Shown here: positions 43,990 through 51,680 of the stretch, piece by piece
Numbering within the stretch: the first letter of the stretch is position 1
Layout: every line of letters begins with the position of its first letter
NCBI RefSeq assembly: GCF_042665525.1
Contig: NZ_JBHTCQ010000001.1
Span: forward strand, 1,364,001 to 1,428,000
DNA: 64,000 nt
Origin: Allobogoriella alba
GTDB taxonomy: Bacteria > Actinomycetota > Actinomycetes > Actinomycetales > Actinomycetaceae
Reading direction: 5' to 3'
Position numbers and translations under genes: made by a program
Notes under the pieces: generated by a model
What the model saw: the letters and a program-made list of their open reading frames with translations, nothing else
Database searches by the model: none
What the model was told of the DNA's origin: nothing

Positions 43990-45401
43990 CGTTCCTCCGC
44001 CGCCGTGGTGACCGACTCCTTGTCGGGCGCGAGCTCGGTGCCCAGGTAGGCGCCGTCGCGCAACAGACGGCGCTGCAGCTCGGCGACGTCGATCTCCCCG
44101 ACGGCGCAGTCCGCGCTCAGCGCCAGGTCGGCAGCCGTGCCGGCAGCCTGGCCCATCACGAAGCAGGGCCCGGAGACCCGTGCCGAGGACTGCCCCCACT
44201 GCGTCATCGAGGCGGCCCGGCCGACGGCGAAGAGGTTGCGCACCCCGCTGGGCAGGATCATCCGGAACGGCAGCTGGTTGAAGCCGCGGCTGTCGGCCGC
44301 CCGCGGGAAGCGGAAGTCCACGTCGCCGGCCACGTGCGCCTCGACCGGCCACCCGTTCACCCCGATGGCGTCGGGGAAGTCCACGCAGTCGAGGATGTCG
44401 TCCTCGCTGAGCTGGTACGGCCCGACCACGCGGCGGGTCTCGCGGATCCCGATCTGCGGCGCCAGGTCCACGATGTAGGCGTCCTCGAAGCCGGGGGTGA
44501 CCTGGCGGAGGAAGGCGAAGGTCTCCCACGCCTGCCGTCGCCCCTGGATCTCCCCGTGGGTCAGCTGGTGGACGTCGGTGCCGTCCACCGGTGAGCCGTC
44601 CTCGTTGCTGAGCTGGGTGAGGTTCGAGCGCCACTCGATCGGGTGGCGCTGCGGCCGCACGATCGGCTTCTTCCGCGGGAACCGGTGCGTGCCCGCGGCC
44701 TCGGCCTCCTCCATCTTCTCCACGACCGTGCGCCAGGCCGGCCCGGCCCGCTCCGGGTCCACCCCGTTGATGCGGAACATGAGCGACGGGTACAGCAGCT
44801 TCTCGGAGGTCTCGGTCGGCGCGCCCGCCCAGTGGGCGAGGTCGGCGTCGCCCGAGCCGTCGACGAACACCCGCCCGCGGATCGCGGCACGGCCGGACTT
44901 CGACTCCACCACGACGGCGTCGATGACCCGGTCCGCGGTCAGTGCCGCGGTGTGCGCCTCCTCGCGCATGATCAGCCCGACCGCCATCGCGTGGAAGAGG
45001 AGCTCACCGCCACCGGAGAGCACCAGCTCGTCGGCGGCGATCTTGTAGGCGGAGATGTCGAAGGCCTGCGCCTGGATGCGGTCCGCCACGGTCAGGTGCG
45101 GCGCGTTGAGGCCGTCCATCGCCTCCAGCCGGTCCAGCAGCTCGTCGGCATAGCCGTGGATCACTCGGGTGTCCTCGCCGTGCACCCGGGCGTGCAGACC
45201 GCAGAACGTCGACAGCCCGCCCATGGTGCCGGCGCCTCCCAGGAACCCGTAACGCTCGATCAGCAGCGTCGAGCGACCGGCGCGGGAGGCGGCGGTGGCC
45301 GCCATGAGGCCGGCGGGCCCGCCGCCGACCACCACGACGTCGTACTCGCCGATCACCGGGATGCGGCGTGCCGGCTCCTGGACCGTCGGGCCGGGGCTCA
45401 C
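43986..45401 (-). CDS. FAD-dependent oxidoreductase (PF12831 type)
   Basis: A 471-aa flavoprotein. FAD Rossmann motif Y-D-V-V-V-V-G-G-G-P-A-G at about residues 20-31; G-R-V-F-V-D-G-S-G-D-A-D-L-A in the middle; and a C-terminal N-L-F-A-V-G-R-A-A-S segment followed by V-M-G-Q-A-A-G-T-A. This pattern fits the FAD_oxidored family, common in carbohydrate loci and of unsettled function. The GTG at 45401 overlaps the IlvD stop (GTGA). Its stop overlaps the binding-protein start. A redox step on a sugar or sugar acid is likely but unproven. Confidence 0.87.
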   Translation of the reverse strand: MSPGPTVQEPARRIPVIGEYDVVVVGGGPAGLMAATAASRAGRSTLLIERYGFLGGAGTMGGLSTFCGLHARVHGEDTRVIHGYADELLDRLEAMDGLNAPHLTVADRIQAQAFDISAYKIAADELVLSGGGELLFHAMAVGLIMREEAHTAALTADRVIDAVVVESKSGRAAIRGRVFVDGSGDADLAHWAGAPTETSEKLLYPSLMFRINGVDPERAGPAWRTVVEKMEEAEAAGTHRFPRKKPIVRPQRHPIEWRSNLTQLSNEDGSPVDGTDVHQLTHGEIQGRRQAWETFAFLRQVTPGFEDAYIVDLAPQIGIRETRRVVGPYQLSEDDILDCVDFPDAIGVNGWPVEAHVAGDVDFRFPRAADSRGFNQLPFRMILPSGVRNLFAVGRAASMTQWGQSSARVSGPCFVMGQAAGTAADLALSADCAVGEIDVAELQRRLLRDGAYLGTELAPDKESVTTAAEER

Positions 45402-47092
45402 GGCGCCTCCCCGGTGAGCCCGGCACGGGCGCAGAGCACGGCTCCGCAGGCCAGGGGCTGGACGGTGGCGCGGTACTGGTCGAGGATCCCGTTGGTCTCC
45501 ACCTGCGTCTGGGGCGTGAAGGCGGGGCGGGCGGCCAGCTCGGCCTCCGGCACCAGCAGGTCCACGCGCCCGGCGTCGAGGTCGATGTCGATGAGGTCGC
45601 CGTCCTGGACCAGGCCGAGCGGTCCGCCGGTCGCAGCCTCGGGGGAGACCTCGCCGACCACGATGCCCTGGTTGACCAGGCCGGACATCTGCCCGTCGGT
45701 GATCACGGCCACCGAGCTGCCGAGCCCGCGGCCCTCGAGGGCGAAGATGAACGCCGAGGTCATGCCCATGGCCGGCCCGCCGACCAGCCCGATGCCGCGG
45801 ATGATCGCGACGTCTCCCGGTTGGATGCGGCCGTCGGCGACCGCGTCCACGCCCTCCTCTCGGGAGTGGAAGACCTTGGCTGGGCCCCGGAAGCGGCGGG
45901 GACCGGGATCCGGGACGGGCCGTTTGACGACGGCGCCCTCCGCGGCGAGCGAGCCGCGCACGACGACGATCGCCGGGTCCGTGGAGAACGGGTCCGCGAG
46001 CGTGCGGATCACGGTGCCGTCGGCCGGCCGGGCCGCGGCGAGGTTCTCCGCGAGGGTGCGGCCGTCGACGGTCCGCTGGTCGCCGTCGAGCAGGGGGAGG
46101 AGCTCGCGCAGCACGGTGGCGGCGCCGCCGGCGTCCTCGAGGTCCTCGACCAGGTGCGGGCCGTTGGGTCGCACCGAGCACAGCATCGGGGTCTCGCGTC
46201 CCAGCGTGCGGTAGCTCTCCCAGACGTCGACGTCGACGCCGGCCTCGATGGCGACCGCCTGCAGGTGCTTGATGGTGTTGATCGATCCGCCGACAGAGAG
46301 CATGAGCCGGACCGCATTGGTGACCGAGCCGGCCGTGATGATGTCCCGGGGGCGCGTGCCCGACTCCACGAGGGCCGCGAGCGTACGGGCGGAGCGGCGG
46401 ACCGTGTCCCACATGCGTTCGCCGGCGGCCCGGACGGGGGCGGCACCGCTGACCGCCATCCCGAGCGCCTCGGCCACCATGTGCATCGAGTTCGCGGTCG
46501 CCAGGCCGGCGCAGACACCCGGGCCGCGGATGGCCTGGTCGGCCAGCCGGATCACCTCGGCGTCGACCGTGTCCCCGTCGAGGACCTGCTGCGAGGCGCG
46601 CAGGAACACCTCCTCGACGTCGGCGTCGCCGTCCGCCGCGAGCCCGTTGTGCTGGTACCCGCACGGCACGATCACCGTGGGGATGTTCAGCCGACCGGCG
46701 GCCATGAGATGGGCGGGGGTGGTCTTGTCGCACGAGCTCAGGCAGATCATCGCGTCCAGCTGAGCCCCCTCGACCATGACCTCGACGTCGTTGGTCATGA
46801 GGTCCCGGGTCGGCAGGATGTACCGGCCGCCGCGGCCGGCACTGGTGATGAAGTCCGACGGCGCCGCGGTCCGGACCTCGAACGGCAGGAGTCCCGCGGC
46901 GCGCAGCTCCTCCTTGAGCACGACCACGATGTCGTCGAGATGGGCGAAGCAGGCGGCGAGGTCGTTGGAGGTGTTGACGATCGCGACCTTGGGGCGCTCC
47001 AGGTCCGCCGGGTCGATGCCGAGCGACACCCACTGCGCGCGCCGCGTGATGGCTCGCGCGGTGTTGGGTGGGAAGTTGCTGCGCAGCTCCAT
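45398..47092 (-). CDS. IlvD/Edd-family dehydratase, probably sugar-acid type
   Basis: A 564-aa iron-sulfur dehydratase. Three candidate cluster cysteines: Cys48 (A-A-C-F-A-H-L), Cys121 (S-S-C-D-K-T-T-P-A) and Cys194 (P-G-V-C-A-G-L-A-T-A-N). The C-D-K-T-T-P-A form, rather than C-D-K-I-T-P-G, is what I associate with pentonate and other sugar-acid dehydratases rather than the branched-chain amino-acid enzyme. ATG at 47092 has ribosome site GAGGAGG. The setting, a sulfatase upstream and an FAD oxidoreductase downstream, also argues for sugar-acid catabolism. Branched-chain amino-acid DHAD is the main alternative, with no ilv neighbours to support it. Confidence 0.9.
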   Translation of the reverse strand: MELRSNFPPNTARAITRRAQWVSLGIDPADLERPKVAIVNTSNDLAACFAHLDDIVVVLKEELRAAGLLPFEVRTAAPSDFITSAGRGGRYILPTRDLMTNDVEVMVEGAQLDAMICLSSCDKTTPAHLMAAGRLNIPTVIVPCGYQHNGLAADGDADVEEVFLRASQQVLDGDTVDAEVIRLADQAIRGPGVCAGLATANSMHMVAEALGMAVSGAAPVRAAGERMWDTVRRSARTLAALVESGTRPRDIITAGSVTNAVRLMLSVGGSINTIKHLQAVAIEAGVDVDVWESYRTLGRETPMLCSVRPNGPHLVEDLEDAGGAATVLRELLPLLDGDQRTVDGRTLAENLAAARPADGTVIRTLADPFSTDPAIVVVRGSLAAEGAVVKRPVPDPGPRRFRGPAKVFHSREEGVDAVADGRIQPGDVAIIRGIGLVGGPAMGMTSAFIFALEGRGLGSSVAVITDGQMSGLVNQGIVVGEVSPEAATGGPLGLVQDGDLIDIDLDAGRVDLLVPEAELAARPAFTPQTQVETNGILDQYRATVQPLACGAVLCARAGLTGEAP

Positions 47093-47236
47093 GCACGTCC
47101 TCCTCGACGGTCCGCGGCGACGTCGAGAACGTCCCACCACGTCTTGGACCGGGCAAGGAGTGTTTCCGGGCAGTGGAAGCGGTGCCCCGCGCAGGCTCCT
47201 CCGACCGGGAGGCGTCGGTACGTCGGGGTACGCCGC

Positions 47237-48712
47237 CTACCGCGGAGGCAGGTGCGACGGGGTGGTGCCCCGGTCCCCGACGCGCTCGCGCAGGAACGGC
47301 AGGACGTCGTCGACCGGTCGGCCGACCTGGAGACGCCCGTCCGCGACGAATCCCTCCGGCCGGTCGGCGAGCTCGTCCACGAGCCTCTTCCGCCACGCAG
47401 CGAGGCGAGGTCCGTGCCTCGCGTCCCTGGCGAGATCGCGGCACTCGTGGGGATCGGCAACCAGGTCGAAGAGCTGCTCGACACCGGTACCGCTGCACCA
47501 GATGTACTTCTCTCGCCCGTCCGTGAGGAAGTGGATCGACTGCCCGAACCGCGTGTGCTCGCCATGCAGGTGCTGTCGCCAGCCAGGGTCCGCGCCACGG
47601 GCGATTCCGAGCACGCTGCGACCGTCCAAGCCGTCCGGAACCTCGAGGTCCGCCGCGTCCAGCAGGGTCGGCATCACGTCGCGCAGCTCGACCACGTGAT
47701 CGCCGTCGACCCCCGCGGGGACACCGGGCCCGGACATCGCGAACGGGATCCTCGCCGCCCCTTCGTACGGCAGGGCCTTCCGGTAGAGGTTGTGGTCGCC
47801 CATCAGCTCCCCGTGGTCCGAGACCAGACAGACCACGGTGTTCTCGCCGGCGCCGGTCGACCGCAGCTCGTGCAGCAGCCGGTTGACCTGCTGGTCGATG
47901 TGGGACATGTGGCCGTAGTAGCCGGCCCGGGCCCTCTGCAGCATCCTTCGATCGAGCTTCGCCACCTGCGGGTCCGGGCTCGACGGCCTCTCGTGCTGCG
48001 CCCAGAGGTCGGTCCAGTCGCCGACGGGCGGCGCCGGCATGTCCTCGTACAGGTACTGCTCGAACGCCCACGCCGGTGGGTCGTACGGGGGGTGCGGGCG
48101 GTGGAAGGACGCAAAGAGGAAGAACGGACGAGTCCGGTCACGATGACGCAGGAAGTCGATCGAGCGCTGAACGACCCAGTTGGTCGGATGGACCGACTCG
48201 GGCTTGTCCCACGGTCGCGCCACGACCGAGTTGCAGTGCACGCCGTGCTCGAAGTCGTCGGCCTCGTAGCCGAGGCGCTCGCGCATCCACGGCAGGTAGT
48301 CGTCGACCTCGCCGAGGTCGGCGTGCCGGTCCCGGACGAAGTGCAGATAGCCGTCGTGCAGGGCGACATCCGCGAACCCGAGTGACTCGCGCTCCGGGAA
48401 CACGTGCATCTTGCCGACTGCCTGGGTCTGGTATCCCGCCGAGGCGAAGGCGCGGGGAAGGGTGAGCTCGTAGTCCCACGGCACACCGTCCTCGTATCCG
48501 ACCCGTCCGTGACGGGCCTGGCTGAGCCCGGTGAACAGGGCGGCCCGAGCGGGGATGCACGTCGGGGTCGCGGAGTAGGCCCGGTCGAAGCGCATCGCGC
48601 CACGCATCCAGCCGTCGAGGAACGGGGTCATGACCACCGGGTGCCCCGCGGTCGAGAAGCAGTCGCCCCGCCATTGGTCGACGCAGACCAGCAGGACGTT
48701 CGGATGGTTCAC
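47237..48712 (-). CDS. S1-family sulfatase (Cys-type, C-I-P-A-R)
   Basis: A 491-aa sulfatase. Formylglycine motif C52-I-P-A-R-A-A-L-F-T-G (Ala instead of Ser before Arg). Metal sites are C-V-D-Q-W near the N-terminus and V-S-D-H-G-E-L about residue 310. Has G-K-M-H-V-F. No signal peptide. The Q-W and S-D-H-G pattern groups it with choline-sulfatase or mucin/heparin-sulfatase-like subfamilies. GTG at 48712 was taken because N-H-P-N-V-L-L-V-C-V-D begins the fold; upstream codons overlap the ROK operator. It is the first gene of the minus-strand arm controlled from 48785. Confidence 0.92.
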   Translation of the reverse strand: MNHPNVLLVCVDQWRGDCFSTAGHPVVMTPFLDGWMRGAMRFDRAYSATPTCIPARAALFTGLSQARHGRVGYEDGVPWDYELTLPRAFASAGYQTQAVGKMHVFPERESLGFADVALHDGYLHFVRDRHADLGEVDDYLPWMRERLGYEADDFEHGVHCNSVVARPWDKPESVHPTNWVVQRSIDFLRHRDRTRPFFLFASFHRPHPPYDPPAWAFEQYLYEDMPAPPVGDWTDLWAQHERPSSPDPQVAKLDRRMLQRARAGYYGHMSHIDQQVNRLLHELRSTGAGENTVVCLVSDHGELMGDHNLYRKALPYEGAARIPFAMSGPGVPAGVDGDHVVELRDVMPTLLDAADLEVPDGLDGRSVLGIARGADPGWRQHLHGEHTRFGQSIHFLTDGREKYIWCSGTGVEQLFDLVADPHECRDLARDARHGPRLAAWRKRLVDELADRPEGFVADGRLQVGRPVDDVLPFLRERVGDRGTTPSHLPPR

Positions 48713-48784
48713 GTCAGGACCTCTCTCGCGTCGTCGCCGGCCTGGCTCCCGTGGAGCTCTGCCCAACTCGTTGACCGCGACGGA

Positions 48785-48800
48785 TACATTACGTAATGTA
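48785..48800. promoter_or_regulatory. ROK-regulator operator, 16-bp perfect palindrome
   Basis: TACATTACGTAATGTA is a perfect palindrome in the gap between the divergent sulfatase and ROK genes. Read on either strand it supplies a -10-like TAATGT (48794-48799 on plus; 48791-48786 on minus), so a bound repressor would block both promoters. On the plus strand the predicted start falls on or near the ATG at 48808. Confidence 0.82.
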
Positions 48801-48807
48801 CGCAAAT

Positions 48808-50088
48808 ATGTACACCGACGCGGGTGTCAACGCCCCCGCACAGCGCGTGCGGAACCGCAGTGCGGTGCTTCAGGCGCTGTTGCTCAGGGGAGCGAGCTCG
48901 CGTCAGACCCTGGCCGCATCGACTGGACTGACGAGCGCGACGATCAGCCGTCTCGTCGACGAGATGGGGCGGCAGGGCCTTCTGCGTGTCGGCGCCACGA
49001 GCGACGACGGGGGGCCGCGCGCCGTGGGTCGACCCTCCGCGCAGATCGAGCTGGTGGCCGAGAGTCTCTCGGTCGGGTCGATCTACGTCGGCGGGGATGC
49101 CGCGGAGGTCGGTGTGCACGACGCGTACGGCCGCGTCGTCGACCGCCGGTCCGTGCGATGCGACACGACAACAAATGGGGCCGAGATCCTGCGTGATCTT
49201 GCCGAGCAGCTGCGTGCGCTCGCCCGCGACGCAGGCGTCATCGACCGGATGGTGGGGGCCGGGGCGACGATCAAGAGCGGTGTCTCCCAAGGTCGGATCC
49301 TGACGGCGCGCCCCACGTGGCGGGACGTTCCGGCCGCAGACATCCTCAGCGAGGTTCTCGGCCTCGAGGTGACCGTTGACCGGAGCCAGCGCGCCCTCGT
49401 CACGGCCGAGTCATGGTTCGGTGCCGGCGCCGGCAGTGGTGTCGTCGCCGTCCTCGACGTCTCCGACGCCGTCGGGGCCGGGATCTCGGTCGACGGCCGG
49501 GCGCTGGAGGGCTTCGACTCGAGAGAGGGGCACCTCGGGCACGTCGTCGTGCCGGAGGGCGTACGGGTGTGTGACTCGTGCGGCAGGCCCGGGTGCCTCC
49601 AGGCTCAGATCCGTGACGCCGCCTTTGCCGAGGACGCGCGGGAGGTGCTCGATCAGCCCGGGACCGGGGGGTCGGGCGAGGTCATCGACCTGCTCTACCA
49701 GGCTGCGAGGGACGGCAACCGGTCGGCCGTGCGCCTCGTCGAGGCTCGCGGTCGCCTGGTGGGGCACGCCCTCGGTCTCCTGACCGCGGTGGTCGACCCT
49801 GAGGTGATCGTCGTCTCCGGCCCCACCATCGTTCGCGGCTGGGACCTGCTGGAGCCTGTCATCACCACGGAGCGACTGCGCAGCAGTCCGTTGCCGCACC
49901 TGGATCGCCACAGCCGCGTGGTGCCGAGCCCGTTCGGCGAGGAGGCCGTTCTCGTGGGGACTGCGGCGTTGGCCCTCCGCCAGTTCTATGTCGAGCCGGT
50001 GTATCCGGATCCTCGTCCTCGAGCCGTCCACGCACCTCTCGACCGTCGGCCGCCACGAGCGGTCGCGACGGTCCGTGCCGGCCGTTGA
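48808..50088 (+). CDS. ROK-family transcriptional repressor
   Basis: A 426-aa ROK regulator. Winged HTH in the first 65 residues (R-Q-T-L-A-A-S-T-G-L-T-S-A-T-I-S-R-L-V), then a sugar-kinase-like effector domain with the ROK zinc motif C-D-S-C-G-R-P-G-C-L-Q (about 252-262). The kinase phosphate loop of true glucokinases is degenerate, supporting a pure regulator. ATG at 48808 is chosen over ATG 48796, which is inside the operator and upstream of the likely transcription start; the message is probably leaderless. It is divergent from the 47237 sulfatase and precedes two sulfatases on its own strand, so it likely senses a sugar from the glycan. Confidence 0.9.
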   Translation: MYTDAGVNAPAQRVRNRSAVLQALLLRGASSRQTLAASTGLTSATISRLVDEMGRQGLLRVGATSDDGGPRAVGRPSAQIELVAESLSVGSIYVGGDAAEVGVHDAYGRVVDRRSVRCDTTTNGAEILRDLAEQLRALARDAGVIDRMVGAGATIKSGVSQGRILTARPTWRDVPAADILSEVLGLEVTVDRSQRALVTAESWFGAGAGSGVVAVLDVSDAVGAGISVDGRALEGFDSREGHLGHVVVPEGVRVCDSCGRPGCLQAQIRDAAFAEDAREVLDQPGTGGSGEVIDLLYQAARDGNRSAVRLVEARGRLVGHALGLLTAVVDPEVIVVSGPTIVRGWDLLEPVITTERLRSSPLPHLDRHSRVVPSPFGEEAVLVGTAALALRQFYVEPVYPDPRPRAVHAPLDRRPPRAVATVRAGR

Positions 50089-50122
50089 CCCGCCCACGTC
50101 GTTGCTGAGAGAGGAGTTCGTG

Positions 50123-50272
50123 ATGGGTTCCGCCTCGACGCGGCGCGACCGTCCCGCAGTGTCCCGGGCGCCGGGCCGTCACGTCCCTGGTGAGCCGGCA
50201 GGTGCCAGCGCCCTTGCGTTCGTCCTGCAGCGTCAGTTCGTGGAGGCGGTCGCAGGTGCCGTCACACAGTAG
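50123..50272 (+). CDS. Small ORF, function unknown (uncertain)
   Basis: A 49-codon ORF with ATG at 50123 and a convincing ribosome site (GAGAGGAG, about 7 bases upstream). It overlaps the first 17 bases of the next sulfatase. The product is Arg/Ala-rich with no recognisable domain. It might be a real small protein, a leader for translational coupling of the sulfatase, or a remnant left by deletion of a larger gene between the ROK gene and the sulfatase. Confidence 0.35.
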   Translation: MGSASTRRDRPAVSRAPGRHVPGEPAGASALAFVLQRQFVEAVAGAVTQ

Positions 50273-51680
50273 GAGCAGTGCCGGGCGCCCCAACATCCTG
50301 TTGTTCACGGCCGACGACATGGACGTCGCCACGCCCGGCGCGTTCGGTGGGCCGCACGGTCTGACGCCGACCATCGACTCGCTGGCCGCAGACGGGGTGG
50401 CGTTCGAGAGAGCGCACGTCCCGGTAGCGGTGTGCCAGCCGAGCCGCTCGGCTCTGATGACCGGTCGGTGGCCGCACCGGAACGGCGCGATGGGCTTCGA
50501 GCCGATCGCCGACGGCGTCCCCGTCCTCACCGACGCCCTGCACTCGGCCGGCTACCTCACCGGAATCCTCGGCAAGGTCGATCACCTCCAGCCGGTCGCG
50601 CGGTTCGGGTGGGATCTGAACGTGCCGATGCGGCAGCTGGGGATGGGACGCGCACCGGCCGCCTACGCGGCAGCGACCCGGGAGATGGTGGAGCGGGCTG
50701 AAGAGGCCGGGCGCCCGTGGTTCCTCATGGCGAACGCGCACGACCCGCATCGCCCGTTCCATGGCAGCGCCCACGAGGCCGAGCGCTTCACGGCCGAGGA
50801 GCGTTCCACCTACCCGGCGCCGTCGAGAACGGTAGAGCCCGGCGCGCACGAGCCGCCGGGGTTCCTGCCCGACCTGCCCGACGTGCGCACCGAGTACGCC
50901 CAGTACCTCGCCTCGTCACGGCGCTGCGACGACGTCCTGGCATCCGTGCTGGGAGCGATCGGGGAGGCCGCCTGCACGACGGTGGTCGTGTTCCTCTCGG
51001 ACAACGGCATGGCGTTTCCGTTCGCCAAGGCGAACTGCTACCTGCGCAGCACGCTCACCCCACTCGTCATCCGGTGGCCTGGCGTGACCGCGGCCGGCGC
51101 ACGCGAACGCGACGTGCTCGTCTCGACGCTCGATCTCTACCCGACGCTGTGCGACATGGCAGGCGTCGACGGGAACCGTGCCGGCCTGCCCGATGGTGAC
51201 GGCTCGTCTCTCGTCCCCCTCCTCCGCGGTGATGCCCCGCCCGTCGCGCGTGACGAGATCGTCACGGTGTTCCACGAGACGGCCGCCAAGAGGCGTCTGG
51301 AGATGCGGTGCGTCCAGGACCGTGCGTACGGGTACATCTGGAACTGCTGGTCGGAGGACGGCGAGGAGTACCAGGCAGAGAACATGGAAGGCCTGACCTG
51401 GGCCGCCCTGACCGCCGCGGGCGAGCGCGATCCCGAGCTGGCCGCCAGAGCCGAGCAGTACCGGTTCCGCCGGCCTGAGGAGCTCTACGACCTACGTGCC
51501 GATCCCGAGTGCCTCACCGACCTGGCTGACGATCCCGCGCACCGCGAGACCCTCACCGCGATGCGCCTCCGCATCGCCAGGTGGATGAACGACTCGGGTG
51601 ACCCGCTCGCCGCGCGATACTGCCGCCTGGCCGACCAGCGGACACACTCCGGCACCTCACCCCCGGGAGGGGACCGATGA
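50256..51680 (+). CDS. S1-family sulfatase (Cys-type)
   Basis: A 474-aa sulfatase with formylglycine motif C60-Q-P-S-R-S-A-L-M-T-G. Metal sites L-F-T-A-D-D-M-D and V-F-L-S-D-N-G-M. It has the unusual G-K-V-D-H-L element instead of G-K-W-H, matching heparan N-sulfatase-like members (S1_8 style). No signal peptide. GTG at 50256 with ribosome site GGAGG (50242-50246). Its stop overlaps the next sulfatase start. It forms an operon with the second sulfatase, and probably with the beta-mannosidase, after the ROK gene. Confidence 0.9.
   Translation: MPSHSRSSAGRPNILLFTADDMDVATPGAFGGPHGLTPTIDSLAADGVAFERAHVPVAVCQPSRSALMTGRWPHRNGAMGFEPIADGVPVLTDALHSAGYLTGILGKVDHLQPVARFGWDLNVPMRQLGMGRAPAAYAAATREMVERAEEAGRPWFLMANAHDPHRPFHGSAHEAERFTAEERSTYPAPSRTVEPGAHEPPGFLPDLPDVRTEYAQYLASSRRCDDVLASVLGAIGEAACTTVVVFLSDNGMAFPFAKANCYLRSTLTPLVIRWPGVTAAGARERDVLVSTLDLYPTLCDMAGVDGNRAGLPDGDGSSLVPLLRGDAPPVARDEIVTVFHETAAKRRLEMRCVQDRAYGYIWNCWSEDGEEYQAENMEGLTWAALTAAGERDPELAARAEQYRFRRPEELYDLRADPECLTDLADDPAHRETLTAMRLRIARWMNDSGDPLAARYCRLADQRTHSGTSPPGGDR

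Noticed and set aside
47119..47133. GACGT-N5-ACGTC as an operator between the sulfatase and ilvD-like genes
   Set aside because: The arms are only 5 bases in GC-rich DNA, there is no second copy in the window and no regulator nearby suggests it. It may be chance.
33000..48000. A sulfoquinovose (sulfo-Entner-Doudoroff) pathway based on SDR, lactonase-like, IlvD and SsuA-like genes
   Set aside because: No sulfoquinovosidase (GH31), no KDSG aldolase and no sulfolactaldehyde dehydrogenase are present, and the many sulfatases point to sulfate esters rather than sulfonates.
43986..48071. A 1361-codon open frame on the minus strand
   Set aside because: Only its last 471 codons are the FAD oxidoreductase; the rest is an out-of-frame shadow of the IlvD and sulfatase genes, Arg/Gly-rich and without domains.
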